From: Roseibium sp. MMSF_3544
GTDB taxonomy: Bacteria; Pseudomonadota; Alphaproteobacteria; Rhizobiales; Stappiaceae
DNA length: 64,000 bases
Direction of reading: 5' to 3'
Assembly: GCF_030732845.1 (NCBI RefSeq)
Contig: NZ_JASHKA010000001.1
Span: 434,001-498,000, forward strand
A model generated the notes under the pieces. That model made no database searches. It had not been told where the DNA came from and worked only from the letters and a program-made list of their open reading frames with translations. A program made the translations under genes and the position numbers. Shown here one piece after another: positions 25,789-35,389 of this stretch; within the stretch, counting starts at the first letter, position 1, and every line of letters starts with the position of its first letter.

Positions 25789-26736
25789 TCAAAAGTTTTC
25801 AAGCGCACGCCACGACAAGTCTTCGGCAAGAGCGCCGGTGCTGGTCAAGGTCAGTGCGGCGGCAGACCCGCCGTAGCGGGCAGCGTCTTTGAACGCATGG
25901 CCCCGTGCAAGCGCGGCGATGAGCCCCGCTGTCAGTGCATCGCCGGCACCGGTCACGTCTACAATGTCGGTGCGTCGCGGAGAGAGCCGTTCCAGACCTT
26001 GCCCCGAATAGATAAGCATGTCGTCCTTGCCGTTGGTCAGAACGAAGCTTTTTACCCCGGTTGCGCTCAGAACCTCGGCAAGCTGTTCCAAAGGCGCTGA
26101 TTGCGGCTCCCCGGTGATTACGGCCGCTTCGCTTTTGTTCAGCGTCAGACAGTCTAGTTCGCCCAGAATTGACCGGAGGCGAGGGGCCTTTGCATCGGAG
26201 ACGGCGTTGGCAATGAGAAACTCCGGGCGGATCCGCCTGCTGACATGCTGCAGCATCTCTCCCGGCAGGTTTGCGTCAAGGAACCAGATCCGGTCCTGGT
26301 CCTCCGGCACCGCTGCGGTTTCGATAGACTTGTCGAACAGGTCCGGTGGAGCGTCTGTCAGGACACGATCGTCCACGCAGGCAGCAGCAAGACTACCGTC
26401 AGGATCGTGCAGGGCAAGATACTGCCCGCTTGCATATCCGGGCCGCTCAATCAGCGCCAGCTCGAGCCCGTCCCTTGTGAGCAGGTTCCGAAGCGCTTGC
26501 GCGGCAGTGTCGTCTCCAACAGTGCCGATCAGCGTTGTCCGGGTGCCGAGGCGGGCGAGCGCGCGCGCGACATTGGTCGCAACGCCGCCGGGCTTTGACG
26601 CGAAGCGGGAGGGCGTGGACGTTTCCCGGTCGATAGGCACCACTGCATGGGCAATCGTATCCTGGTGGATCGCCCCGATGGCAATGACACGACTGGCGGG
26701 TTTCAAGGACAAGGACCTGCTGCTTCCCTCTAGCAC
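25789..26736 (-). CDS. psuK: Pseudouridine kinase (PfkB family)
   Basis: A 315-residue PfkB/ribokinase-type sugar kinase. The first signature is GGVATNVARALARLG and the second is DIVDVTGAGDALTAG with the catalytic Asp in GAGD. Its position directly before psuG makes it the pseudouridine kinase that supplies pseudouridine 5'-phosphate. The start at 26736 is a GTG; internal starts near residue 9 (TTG) are possible. The organisation kinase then glycosidase is the common bacterial arrangement. Confidence 0.85.
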   Translation of the reverse strand: MLEGSSRSLSLKPASRVIAIGAIHQDTIAHAVVPIDRETSTPSRFASKPGGVATNVARALARLGTRTTLIGTVGDDTAAQALRNLLTRDGLELALIERPGYASGQYLALHDPDGSLAAACVDDRVLTDAPPDLFDKSIETAAVPEDQDRIWFLDANLPGEMLQHVSRRIRPEFLIANAVSDAKAPRLRSILGELDCLTLNKSEAAVITGEPQSAPLEQLAEVLSATGVKSFVLTNGKDDMLIYSGQGLERLSPRRTDIVDVTGAGDALTAGLIAALARGHAFKDAARYGGSAAALTLTSTGALAEDLSWRALENF

Positions 26737-26898
26737 CGGTGAACACCCGGACTGAATACGTCTCTGGGAGGCGGGCTATCAGATCGTCTTGCAGTCGGCA
26801 ACTGTGGCGGTAAGGGGAGATGATTCTCCCAAAAGACAGAATCACAAACTGTTTCCATTGTTTTCTGACGCTAGGGTATGCTCTCGCCTTGCCAAGTG

Positions 26899-26980
26899 GA
26901 ACATACTGGAAACAAACGGTGATTTCTATTGAAATACCAGACTGTTCTGCGCTCTTGCATTTTGAGAACAAAAAGTGTAC
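26899..26980 (+). promoter_or_regulatory. SOS (LexA) boxes upstream of recA
   Basis: GAACAAAAAGTGTAC at 26966-26980 matches the alphaproteobacterial SOS box GAAC-N7-GAAC in 7 of 8 fixed positions. A second match, GAACATACTGGAAAC at 26899-26913, also has one mismatch. The first is 52 bases before the recA start. Confidence 0.6.
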
Positions 26981-27031
26981 AAACGCTTCCATTGTAACAA
27001 CGCGTCCATCGTGGAATAAGGAGCGTGAGCC

Positions 27032-28102
27032 ATGTCGCAAAATTCACTTCGTCTCGTAGAAAGCAGCCAGATGGATAAGACAAAAGCGCTGGACGCAGCG
27101 CTCAGCCAGATCGAACGGTCCTTTGGTAAGGGATCCATCATGCGGATGGGGCAGGGACAGGCCGTTGAGATCCAGTCGGTCTCAACCGGATCCCTCGGTC
27201 TCGATATTGCACTTGGTATCGGCGGACTGCCGCGCGGGCGTATCGTTGAGATCTACGGGCCGGAATCCTCAGGTAAAACGACCCTGGCGCTGCACACGGT
27301 TGCCGAAGCGCAAAAGGAAGGCGGCATCTGTGCCTTTGTCGATGCGGAGCACGCGCTTGATCCGCTCTATGCTCGCAAGCTCGGCGTTGACATCGACAAT
27401 CTTTTGATTTCGCAGCCGGATGCCGGCGAACAGGCGCTGGAGATCGCCGACACGCTGGTCCGCTCCGGCGCGATTGACGTGCTTGTCATCGACTCCGTTG
27501 CTGCGCTGACACCCAAGGCCGAGCTTGAAGGCGAAATGGGCGACAGCCTGCCGGGCATGCAGGCCCGGCTTATGAGCCAGGCTCTGCGCAAGCTCACCGC
27601 GTCGATCTCCAAGTCCAACACGATGGTCATCTTCATCAACCAGATCCGCATGAAGATCGGTGTGATGTTCGGCTCTCCGGAGACTACGACCGGCGGCAAC
27701 GCGCTGAAGTTCTATGCCTCCGTCCGCCTCGACATCCGCCGCATCGGGTCGATCAAGGACCGCGACGAGGTGGTTGGCAACCAGACCCGGGTCAAGGTGG
27801 TCAAGAACAAGCTTGCACCTCCTTTCCGTCAGGTCGAATTTGACATCGTCTATGGCGAAGGCGTTTCCAAGATGGGCGAGCTGATTGATCTTGGCGTTAA
27901 GGGCAATGTGGTCGAGAAGTCCGGCTCGTGGTTCTCCTATAACAGCCAGCGCCTCGGGCAGGGGCGTGAGAACGCAAAGCAGTTCCTGAAGGACAATCCG
28001 GAAATTTCCGGCGAAATCGAACTTGCCATTCGCCAGAATGCCGGTCTGATCGCCGAAGCGATCATCGATCCGGACGGTGTCGAAGAGGTCATGGAAGACT
28101 AG
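27032..28102 (+). CDS. recA: Recombinase RecA
   Basis: A 356-residue RecA. Walker A is GPESSGKTT, Walker B is LVIDSVAAL, loop 2 is [20 protein letters not shown], and the C-terminus is acidic (DGVEEVMED). It binds single-stranded DNA, catalyses strand exchange and stimulates LexA self-cleavage. GGAG precedes the ATG at 27032; an internal ATG at residue 14 ([20 protein letters not shown]) corresponds to the start of many other RecA annotations. Upstream SOS boxes and a downstream terminator frame it as its own unit. Confidence 0.98.
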   Translation: MSQNSLRLVESSQMDKTKALDAALSQIERSFGKGSIMRMGQGQAVEIQSVSTGSLGLDIALGIGGLPRGRIVEIYGPESSGKTTLALHTVAEAQKEGGICAFVDAEHALDPLYARKLGVDIDNLLISQPDAGEQALEIADTLVRSGAIDVLVIDSVAALTPKAELEGEMGDSLPGMQARLMSQALRKLTASISKSNTMVIFINQIRMKIGVMFGSPETTTGGNALKFYASVRLDIRRIGSIKDRDEVVGNQTRVKVVKNKLAPPFRQVEFDIVYGEGVSKMGELIDLGVKGNVVEKSGSWFSYNSQRLGQGRENAKQFLKDNPEISGEIELAIRQNAGLIAEAIIDPDGVEEVMED

Positions 28103-28157
28103 GACGGATTTACCGCCTCTGGCCCGTCAATGATTGTCGGGCTGGCCGGCTTTGAAG

Positions 28158-28190
28158 GAGCCTTTTCCAGTTCGGGAGAAGGCTCTTTTC
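28158..28190 (+). terminator. recA terminator
   Basis: GAGCCTT (28158-28164) and AAGGCTC (28179-28185) form a stem, with partial pairing of the intervening TTCC and GGGA, followed by TTTT. Lies 55 bases after the recA stop. Confidence 0.7.
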
Positions 28191-28376
28191 GTTTTGGGCC
28201 GCGTTGAATATCAGCCTGTTGATCTCGGAACTCATGTCCGGATGCGCGCAACTGCTGGACAGGGTTTGAGGTCAAAGTTAAAAGGCTGTTCCGGCGCGGA
28301 CCTTTAAACGGTTCTGCTGCCCTGAAAGACTTTCAACTGGCCCGCCTGACCGGGCACGGACCGATGCGAGACCCGA

Positions 28377-31034
28377 ATGACCGGCGTAAATGAAATCCGC
28401 TCAACCTTTCTGGACTATTTCAAGAAAAACGATCACGAAGTGGTCGAGTCCGGACCGCTGGTGCCCCGCAACGATCCGACCCTGATGTTCGCGAACGCGG
28501 GCATGAACCAGTTCAAGAACGTGTTCACAGGTCTTGAGACGCGGCCCTATTCCCGCGCGGTCACCGCGCAGAAGGTGGTGCGGGCAGGCGGCAAGCATAA
28601 TGACCTCGACAATGTCGGCTATACCGCCCGGCACCACACGTTCTTCGAAATGCTCGGCAACTTTTCCTTTGGCGACTATTTCAAGGAGCGCGCCATCGAG
28701 CTTGCCTGGAACCTGATCACCAAGGAATACGGCCTGCCGGAAGACCGGCTCTTGGTGACGGTCTATGCCGAGGACGATGCGGCAGCAGGGTTCTGGAAAA
28801 AGATTGCGGGGCTCAGCGACGACAGGATCATCCGTATCCCGACCTCGGACAATTTCTGGTCAATGGGAGATACCGGTCCCTGCGGTCCGTGTTCGGAGAT
28901 CTTCTACGATCACGGTGAGCACATCTGGGGAGGGCCTCCAGGATCGGCCGAAGAAGACGGTGACCGCTTCATCGAGATCTGGAACCTCGTCTTCATGCAA
29001 TACGAGCAGACGCCGGATCAGCGTCTCGACCTGCCGAGCCCGTCCATCGACACCGGCATGGGGATCGAGCGTCTCGCGACCGTTCTGCAAGGGGTTCACA
29101 ACAACTACGACATCGATCTCTTCAAGGCGCTGATCGCTGCGTCCGAGCACGAAACCAACGTGGAAGCCGCCGGAGACGCGCTCGGCAGCCACCGTGTGAT
29201 TGCCGATCACCTGCGTTCGACCAGCTTCCTGATCGCCGACGGTGTTCTGCCGTCCAATGAAGGCCGGGGCTATGTCTTGCGCCGGATCATGCGGCGCGGC
29301 ATGCGCCATTCGCATCTTCTGGGCGCGAGCGAGCCGCTGATGCACAAGCTTGTGCCTTCTCTGGTACGCGAAATGGGCCGGGCCTATCCGGAACTGTCCC
29401 GGGCCGAGGATCTGATCAGCGAGACGCTGAAGCTGGAAGAGACTCGGTTCCGCAAGACGCTGGAGCGGGGCCTCGGGCTGCTTGACAGCGCAACCGAAGA
29501 CCTCACCGCAGGCGGACAGCTTGACGGCGAGACCGCCTTCAAGCTCTACGACACCTACGGGTTCCCGCTCGATCTGACGCAGGACGCGCTGCGCGCGCGT
29601 GACATTTCCGTCGACACCGACGGGTTTGATGCCGCCATGGAGCGCCAGAAAGCCGAAGCCCGCGCTGCCTGGTCCGGATCGGGCGGTGCGGCAACCGAAG
29701 CCGTCTGGTTTGCCCTGAAGGAAAAGCATGGTGCAACCGACTTCCTGGGCTATGAAACCGAAAGCGCGGAGGGCGTCGTTGCAGCCTTGGCTTCCGAAGA
29801 CAAGGAAATCGACAAACTCACCAAGGGCGAGAGCGGCTTTGTGGTGCTGAACCAGACCCCTTTCTACGGCGAGAGCGGTGGTCAGGTTGGTGACACGGGT
29901 GAGATGCTGGCCCCTGGGCTGAATGTCACGGTCACCAACACCCAGAAGAAGGCCGATGGCCTCTTTGTTCACAGCGTCACGGTCAACGAGGGCGAACTGG
30001 TTCCGGGCCTTGCGCTGGAGCTGAAGGTCGATCACGCGCGTCGTAGTGCCGTCAGGGCCAACCACTCGGCGACGCACCTTGTTCACGAAGCCTTGCGTGA
30101 AGTGCTTGGCACCCATGTTGCGCAGAAAGGTTCGCTGGTGTCTCCGGACCGGCTGAGGTTCGATTTCTCCCATCCCAAGCCGATGGATGATGACGAGTTG
30201 GCGACGGTCGAGACCTATGCCAACGAGATCGTGCTGCAAAACGCTCCGGTCGAGACCCGCCTGATGGCTGTTGACGATGCCATTGAGGCAGGTGCGATGG
30301 CACTTTTCGGCGAGAAATACGGCGACGAGGTGCGTGTTGTCTCCATGGGAACGGCGCTGCACGGATCCAAGGAAGGCAAGCCCTATTCGCTGGAGCTGTG
30401 TGGCGGGACCCATGTGAACCGCACGGGCGATATCGGCCTCGTGACACTTGTTTCTGAAAGCGCCGTTGCGGCTGGCGTGCGCCGGATCGAGGCTTTGACC
30501 GGGTCAGAAGCGCGCGCTTATCTCGACGCGCAGGACAAGCGCATGCGCGAAATCGCGGGGCTGCTCAAGATCGGTGCCGACGATGTGCCGGCGCGGGTCG
30601 CCCAGTTGGTTGACGAGCGCCGCAAGCTTGAAAAGGAGCTTGCCGACGCCAAGAAGAAGCTGGCGATGGGCGGCGGTGGCGCGGGCAGCGCACCGGTCAA
30701 GGATGCCGGCGCTTTCAAACTGATGGCCCGCACCGTGGAAGGTATCAACCCGAAAGACCTCAAGGGCATGGCCGACGAGGCCAAGGCGCAGCTCGGCTCC
30801 GGCGTGATCGTGCTGATCAACGTTGCCGACGATGGCAAGGCTGCAATCGTTACGGCAGTCACCAGCGATTTGACGGAAAAGGTCAGCGCGGTCGATCTGG
30901 TCCGGATCGGTTCGGAAGCCCTTGGCGGGCGCGGTGGCGGTGGCCGACCGGATATGGCTCAGGCCGGCGGTCCGGATGGATCCAAGGCGGACAGTGCTAT
31001 TTCGGCGATCGAGTCGCACTTGACGGCGCTCTGA
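28377..31034 (+). CDS. alaS: Alanine-tRNA ligase
   Basis: An 885-residue class II AlaRS of normal length. It attaches Ala to tRNA-Ala. The N-terminus ([34 protein letters not shown]) and [20 protein letters not shown] are the catalytic core. The editing domain has HSATHLVH (HxxxH) and CGGTH, which bind zinc for deacylation of misacylated Ser/Gly. The C-Ala domain ends with [14 protein letters not shown]. It follows recA, an order common in Hyphomicrobiales. A perfect bidirectional terminator follows. Confidence 0.98.
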   Translation: MTGVNEIRSTFLDYFKKNDHEVVESGPLVPRNDPTLMFANAGMNQFKNVFTGLETRPYSRAVTAQKVVRAGGKHNDLDNVGYTARHHTFFEMLGNFSFGDYFKERAIELAWNLITKEYGLPEDRLLVTVYAEDDAAAGFWKKIAGLSDDRIIRIPTSDNFWSMGDTGPCGPCSEIFYDHGEHIWGGPPGSAEEDGDRFIEIWNLVFMQYEQTPDQRLDLPSPSIDTGMGIERLATVLQGVHNNYDIDLFKALIAASEHETNVEAAGDALGSHRVIADHLRSTSFLIADGVLPSNEGRGYVLRRIMRRGMRHSHLLGASEPLMHKLVPSLVREMGRAYPELSRAEDLISETLKLEETRFRKTLERGLGLLDSATEDLTAGGQLDGETAFKLYDTYGFPLDLTQDALRARDISVDTDGFDAAMERQKAEARAAWSGSGGAATEAVWFALKEKHGATDFLGYETESAEGVVAALASEDKEIDKLTKGESGFVVLNQTPFYGESGGQVGDTGEMLAPGLNVTVTNTQKKADGLFVHSVTVNEGELVPGLALELKVDHARRSAVRANHSATHLVHEALREVLGTHVAQKGSLVSPDRLRFDFSHPKPMDDDELATVETYANEIVLQNAPVETRLMAVDDAIEAGAMALFGEKYGDEVRVVSMGTALHGSKEGKPYSLELCGGTHVNRTGDIGLVTLVSESAVAAGVRRIEALTGSEARAYLDAQDKRMREIAGLLKIGADDVPARVAQLVDERRKLEKELADAKKKLAMGGGGAGSAPVKDAGAFKLMARTVEGINPKDLKGMADEAKAQLGSGVIVLINVADDGKAAIVTAVTSDLTEKVSAVDLVRIGSEALGGRGGGGRPDMAQAGGPDGSKADSAISAIESHLTAL

Positions 31035-31056
31035 GACAAAGCTGCCGCTCGAAATG

Positions 31057-31086
31057 AAAAAGCGTGCCGCGAGGGCACGCTTTTTT
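31057..31086. terminator. Strong bidirectional terminator after alaS
   Basis: AAAAAGCGTGCC (31057-31068) and GGCACGCTTTTT (31074-31085) pair perfectly around GCGAG, with T runs on both strands. It ends alaS and the convergent 41-residue gene. Confidence 0.92.
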
Positions 31087-31104
31087 CATGATCGGTCATG
31101 TGTG

Positions 31105-31230
31105 TCAGTGCAAGGCAGCAGTGATCGCCATGGCAGCGGCCGCAAGGAATGTCGATGCAATCAGCATCTTCAGGACCGCGTGATGCGGTGACGTTTCTGC
31201 TGCGCGGGCCTTGTTCGTTTCAATCGTCAT
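31105..31230 (-). CDS. 41-residue small membrane protein
   Basis: ATG at 31230 to TGA at 31107-31105, with GGAGGG six bases before the ATG. The N-terminal half is polar and basic (MTIETNKARAAETSPHHA); the second half is one hydrophobic helix (VLKMLIASTFLAAAAMAITA), ending LH. Such length and layout fit a single-pass inner-membrane small protein. Its convergent position onto the bidirectional terminator supports expression. Function unknown. Confidence 0.65.
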   Translation of the reverse strand: MTIETNKARAAETSPHHAVLKMLIASTFLAAAAMAITAALH

Positions 31231-31421
31231 TTGTCCCTCCTTTCAGGGTGTTGCCCACACTTCTCAGATGGGGGCTGCGACAAAATTGCCCAATCACGAT
31301 CAGTCGCCCGTTCCTCACAGCTTCGCGTGGTCTGCGTGAGCGACAACGGACGCGATGATTTTGTCCTGAAACGATCTTCGGCTATTCATGAAACCGTTGT
31401 CTTTTCAACACGGAGCAGGCG

Positions 31422-32705
31422 GTGCACGACGAAAGCTTCAAACGGGCGCTTTACGAAGTGCTTGAAGATACGGGGAAACGAAAGGTCGCCGCACGCGCCC
31501 TGCGCCACCTGCTTGTGTTCCTGATTCTGCTCAACATCGTGCTCGCGGTGCTGGAAACCGTGCCGCAGATCCGCACGACGTTCGGTCAACATCTGCGTTT
31601 CATCCAGCTCGGCAGCGGGTTTGTCTTCGTGATCGAATACATTCTGCGCCTATACGTGGCCGATCTTCACCCGCCTCTGAAACGGTATGGGCCTGTCTGG
31701 TCTCGCCTGCGTTATGCGGTGCAGCCGGATGCTGTTATCGACCTGATCGGTGCGCTGCCGCTGCTGTTTGTGCTGTTCCTGCCCAATCAGGCGGTTACGG
31801 TCGTCGTGATCCTCAGGTTGCTGCGCTTTCTCAAGCTAGCCCGCTATTCGCCAGCGCTCCGTTCCCTGGTTTCCGCTGTTGTCGGCGAGCGCAAGGCGCT
31901 GATCGGATCGAGCATGATCATTTTCGGCGTGATCCTGCTGTCGGCAACGCTCATGTACCTTGTGGAACACAGCGTTCAGCCGGAGAAATTCCGAAGCATT
32001 CTGCATGGCATGTATTGGGCGATCACAACGATCACCACCGTGGGCTATGGCGACGTTGTACCGGTGAGCAACCTGGGCAAGTTCGTCGGCAGCGTGGTCA
32101 TGCTGATGGGCTACGGCCTCATCGCGCTCCCGGTCGGCATCATCGCGTCCGCCTTCGCCCGGGAAATCCACAGCCGAGACTTTGTCATCACCTGGTCGAT
32201 GGTCGCGCGCGTTCCCCTGTTTGAGGACCTGAAGGCGACGGAAATCGCGGAAGTCTCGAAGCTTCTGCAGGCTCAAAAGGTTCGAAGGGGATCGGTTATC
32301 GCCGAAGAAGGCGATGTCGCTGACCGGATGTATTTCATTTCGGAGGGTGAAGTCGGGATCAGGCTCAAGCACGAAACGGTCTATCTGGGCGAGGGCAGTT
32401 TCTTCGGTGAGCTTGCCCTTATCAACCAGAGCCCGCGAACGGCAACGGTTGTCGCAGAACGGGATTGCCAGCTTCTGGTGCTGGAATCGGGCGCGCTCCA
32501 GCACCTCATGGACAAAGACGAGGCGTTGGCGAAAAAGATCTTCGAGGAGGCGCGTGAGCGTGTGGCAGCCGGCAAGAAAGTCCTGGGCGAACTTGCCGAG
32601 GAAGAGCTGCAGCAAGCCGGTGTCATCGCCTCTGCTGACGACCTGAACGCAGAACCGGAACTTTCCCTCGAAGGCGACAAGGGCCCTGGTGAGAAGCCGG
32701 TTTAG
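31422..32705 (+). CDS. Voltage-sensor-type potassium channel with cyclic-nucleotide-binding domain
   Basis: A 427-residue six-segment channel resembling MloK1/CNG channels. Segments S1-S4 run from about residue 28 to 150; S4 is ILRLLRFLKLARYSP with spaced Arg/Lys (132, 135, 138, 141). The selectivity filter is TTVGYGD (205-211), typical of K+ selectivity. The cyclic-nucleotide-binding domain spans about 262-380 with the phosphate-binding cassette GEGSFFGELALINQSPRTAT. The Arg in SPRTAT binds the cyclic nucleotide phosphate. The start is GTG at 31422. Two adenylate cyclases in this window could supply the ligand. Confidence 0.9.
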   Translation: MHDESFKRALYEVLEDTGKRKVAARALRHLLVFLILLNIVLAVLETVPQIRTTFGQHLRFIQLGSGFVFVIEYILRLYVADLHPPLKRYGPVWSRLRYAVQPDAVIDLIGALPLLFVLFLPNQAVTVVVILRLLRFLKLARYSPALRSLVSAVVGERKALIGSSMIIFGVILLSATLMYLVEHSVQPEKFRSILHGMYWAITTITTVGYGDVVPVSNLGKFVGSVVMLMGYGLIALPVGIIASAFAREIHSRDFVITWSMVARVPLFEDLKATEIAEVSKLLQAQKVRRGSVIAEEGDVADRMYFISEGEVGIRLKHETVYLGEGSFFGELALINQSPRTATVVAERDCQLLVLESGALQHLMDKDEALAKKIFEEARERVAAGKKVLGELAEEELQQAGVIASADDLNAEPELSLEGDKGPGEKPV

Positions 32706-32735
32706 GCAGTCGTTTTTCACAGGGCCATTGCCAGG

Positions 32736-33194
32736 TCAGTCAATCCGGCAGGCGGCGTCTTTCCTGGGTGGATCGGTCAGCTGGATCAGCATGAGGACAC
32801 AGGGTTCTTCGCCGACGACGCCGGACAGGTGTCCGACATTTCCGTTCTTGTCTGGTTTGGCGAGTTGATCTTCGCCGAACGATGCCATGCCCGGCCCCAT
32901 CTCAACCCGCGTTCCGTCCATGCTTTCAACGAACCAGGTGCCCGACAACGGAATAATCCATTGGGGTTTCGGGTTCCGGTGCCATTTCAGGGTGCCGGGC
33001 TGAAGAACCAGAATGGTGATGTCCTCAGGTGTGGCGGCCAGACGCTTCGTCCAGAGATCCTTTGCGGGCGGGGCGAAGCTCTTCAGTTCGAAATTGCCAA
33101 AGCGGCATTGGCTCTGGTGCGTCACGCCGTCTGCATCGGCCCATAGGTGCCAGAATAGGGCAGTCGGATCTTCAGGTGTGGTTTTCAGCGCCAT
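32736..33194 (-). CDS. Cupin-like hypothetical protein
   Basis: A 152-residue protein without signal peptide. PGTLKWHRNPKPQWIIPLSG and VEMGPGMASFGEDQLAKPDK show the cupin barrel turn order, with His near the first motif and a late His (NVGHLSG). GGGAAA precedes the ATG. It is convergent with the channel gene. Enzyme or sensor cannot be told. Confidence 0.7.
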   Translation of the reverse strand: MALKTTPEDPTALFWHLWADADGVTHQSQCRFGNFELKSFAPPAKDLWTKRLAATPEDITILVLQPGTLKWHRNPKPQWIIPLSGTWFVESMDGTRVEMGPGMASFGEDQLAKPDKNGNVGHLSGVVGEEPCVLMLIQLTDPPRKDAACRID

Positions 33195-33248
33195 GTCGTT
33201 TCCCGCCGTTTGCCTGTGCCCGATGCCGGACGTCGATCCGTTGGCTGT

Positions 33249-33722
33249 TCAATAGGGTGTGAGGCCGGCAGGCAGCTGGCCGTAGAGCGGGTCTCCATGC
33301 CAAAAGACGTCCGTTGGACCCACGACGAAGTCGATCAGGTTCCAGCGATTATACTGGTAGCGCAGCAGCGCATAGGTGGTAATGCCATCCATGTATTCAG
33401 CCTGACCGGCAAAGGTCGTTTGATAAAGGTCGATGCTGCCGCCACCTGGACGTTGCGGATTGAGTTGGACAAAAGCCCAACCGGCACCGGATCGCATCCA
33501 GTTCACGACGAATTCGACGGGAGGCCCGACCCTGGCTTCAAGCATCGGGCGGACAGCATTGAGAATGTCGGTTCGCTCTGCGGTTCCCCGTGATGGCTCG
33601 TAGACCGCTTGCGCAGAAGCGCTTAAACTGAGAAAGCTAACAGAAAACGCTACAAGAACAATTCGGAAAATTTTAAAAAAACAGTAGTTTAAAAAGTTTT
33701 TTTGATATTCTAGGTTAGCCAT
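33249..33722 (-). CDS. Secreted hypothetical protein
   Basis: A 157-residue protein. It begins with a long polar N-region (MANLEYQKNFLNYCFFKIFR), then a hydrophobic core and ASAQA cleavage site. The mature part has GAGWAFVQLNPQRPGGGS and ALLRYQYNRWNLIDFVVGPT with conserved aromatic residues. TAGGAGCC precedes the ATG. The first 70 bases of the gene are clearly AT-richer than the rest. No family recognised. Confidence 0.7.
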   Translation of the reverse strand: MANLEYQKNFLNYCFFKIFRIVLVAFSVSFLSLSASAQAVYEPSRGTAERTDILNAVRPMLEARVGPPVEFVVNWMRSGAGWAFVQLNPQRPGGGSIDLYQTTFAGQAEYMDGITTYALLRYQYNRWNLIDFVVGPTDVFWHGDPLYGQLPAGLTPY

Positions 33723-33781
33723 GGCGGCTCCTATCTACGGGCCTTTATTAGGCGGCTTCCGGAAAACTGTGAAAGGCTAAC

Positions 33782-34480
33782 ATGAAAACCATCGGTTTGC
33801 TCGGAGGAATGAGCTGGGAAAGCACCGTGACCTACTATCAGGTGCTGAACAGGATGACGCAGGCCCGGTTGGGCGGGCTGCATTCCGCCAAGTGCCTCAT
33901 CTGGTCATTCGATTTCGCCGAGATCGAGGCGGCGCAGGCGGCAGGGGACTGGGGAAGGGCAACGGACCTGATGAGCGCTGCAGCGCGCAATCTGGAGCGC
34001 GGCGGGGCTGACTGCCTCGTCGTCTGCACCAACACGATGCACAAGATGGCGCATGACGTGCAGCAAGCCATCGATATTCCGCTGCTTCATATTGCCGACG
34101 CAACCGCGCCTGCCGTCAAAACGGCGGGATGCAAAGCACCGCTCCTGCTCGCGACCGCCTACACGATGGAACAGGACTTTTACAAGGGACACCTACGAGA
34201 CAAACACGGGATCAATGTGCGTGTTCCGGGCAGCGACGACCGTGAGGAAGTCCACCGCATCATTTATGAAGAGCTTTGCAAGGGCGAGATCTGGGCGGAT
34301 TCCAAACAGACCCTGCTGGAAATCGTCGAGAAAGAAACTCAGGCCGGCAGCGACGGCGTGATATTCGGCTGCACTGAAATCGGTCTGCTGGTCTCCGCAG
34401 AGGACTTTGCAGTTCCGTCCTTCGACACAACGACGCTTCATGCAGAGGCAGCGCTGGACTATGCGCTGAACCAGACCTGA
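33782..34480 (+). CDS. Aspartate/glutamate racemase family protein
   Basis: A 232-residue Asp/Glu racemase, YgeA-like. IGLLGGMSWEST begins it. The two catalytic Cys lie in VVCTNTMHKM and IFGCTEIGLLV, so both proton-transfer residues are present. It is 3 bases from the convergent GST stop. Racemisation of a free amino acid is likely; specificity unknown. Confidence 0.9.
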   Translation: MKTIGLLGGMSWESTVTYYQVLNRMTQARLGGLHSAKCLIWSFDFAEIEAAQAAGDWGRATDLMSAAARNLERGGADCLVVCTNTMHKMAHDVQQAIDIPLLHIADATAPAVKTAGCKAPLLLATAYTMEQDFYKGHLRDKHGINVRVPGSDDREEVHRIIYEELCKGEIWADSKQTLLEIVEKETQAGSDGVIFGCTEIGLLVSAEDFAVPSFDTTTLHAEAALDYALNQT

Positions 34481-34483
34481 CGC

Positions 34484-35122
34484 TCACACAGCGCTTGCCG
34501 GTTCTGTTTCCACAAAACTCGGCCTAGACCTGAAGCTGTCCAGCCAACCGGCCAGTCCGGGCGCTCCTTTCAAAAGAAGCTCGCCTTCTTCCGTTTGTGA
34601 AAACAGATGCAGCATGGGGGCGGCGTGACAGTCGGCCAGGGTCAGCTGCTCGCCGAGGAGGAAGGGGCCGGCTTGCGACAAGGTCTCCAAAGCGGTAACG
34701 ACCCTGCGCGCCTGGCCCATGGCGGAGGAAATTCTGACTTCGTCCGACGGATTTCCACCACGGGTCTTGACGATCCGCTCGACAAAGATTTCCCAGACAA
34801 GCGTTGTGTAGGCGTATGCGTCCAGCACCGACAGAATCTGGTTCATCCGCGCACGTTCACGCTTGTCGGCCGGCTGGAGTGCAGGCCCCTCAAACGCCTC
34901 GTCCACATAACGCAAAATGGCTCCACTTTCATACAGCACGAAGCCGTCGTGGTTCAGGGTCGGTATCTTGGCGAAAGGGTTGAGCGCAAGATAAGCGTCC
35001 GGCGGTCCACCGGGAGCAAAAACGTCGACAGCCGACAGGCGATAGCTGACGCCTTTTTCGGCGAGTGCCAGACGGGCGGAGCGCACATAGACGGAATAAT
35101 CCGAGCCCAGGAGTTCGATCAT
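34484..35122 (-). CDS. Glutathione S-transferase family protein
   Basis: A 212-residue GST. The N-terminal domain has SDYSVYVRSARLALAEKGVS (Ser in YSVY as candidate catalytic residue), NPFAKIPTLNHDGFVLYESG with the Glu-Ser glutathione motif. The C-terminal helices contain LTLADCHAAPML. It is unrelated in detail to the GST at 6029. No neighbour suggests a substrate. Confidence 0.87.
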   Translation of the reverse strand: MIELLGSDYSVYVRSARLALAEKGVSYRLSAVDVFAPGGPPDAYLALNPFAKIPTLNHDGFVLYESGAILRYVDEAFEGPALQPADKRERARMNQILSVLDAYAYTTLVWEIFVERIVKTRGGNPSDEVRISSAMGQARRVVTALETLSQAGPFLLGEQLTLADCHAAPMLHLFSQTEEGELLLKGAPGLAGWLDSFRSRPSFVETEPASAV

Positions 35123-35201
35123 GTTGCTTCGCCTTGCCGGGATCCTTTGAACGCCACTTGATGCCTTCTGCTGGCACGTTTTACCGCAAATGAGGTTTTG
35201 T

Positions 35202-35237
35202 CCAAATATCTCAGGCGGCGAAGATCGCGATATTTGG
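35202..35237. repeat. Inverted repeat between GST and icd genes
   Basis: CCAAATATC at 35202-35210 pairs perfectly with GATATTTGG at 35229-35237 around an 18-base loop, in the 267-base gap between the GST start and the icd stop. It may be an operator for the GST gene or an RNA hairpin; nothing else in the gap is recognisable. Confidence 0.4.
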
Positions 35238-35389
35238 GAAGGTAGAATAAGCCACTTGTCAGGTCGGCAGCGCCTTCACCGCAGGAGGAAGCACTGTTGA
35301 GCGCTTCCGAAGAATCCTCACACTTGATCGAACACACCATCGGCACGGATGCGAACGTCTCGTCCACGCCGACAGGGTTTTATAGAACC

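Noticed and set aside
28191..28376. Riboswitch or T-box upstream of alaS
   Set aside because: No specifier loop or antiterminator was found; T-boxes are not typical in this group.
28860..30413. 517-codon open frame opposite alaS
   Set aside because: Antisense to a clear alaS; no ribosome binding site and no domain signals. High-GC coding DNA commonly leaves such frames.
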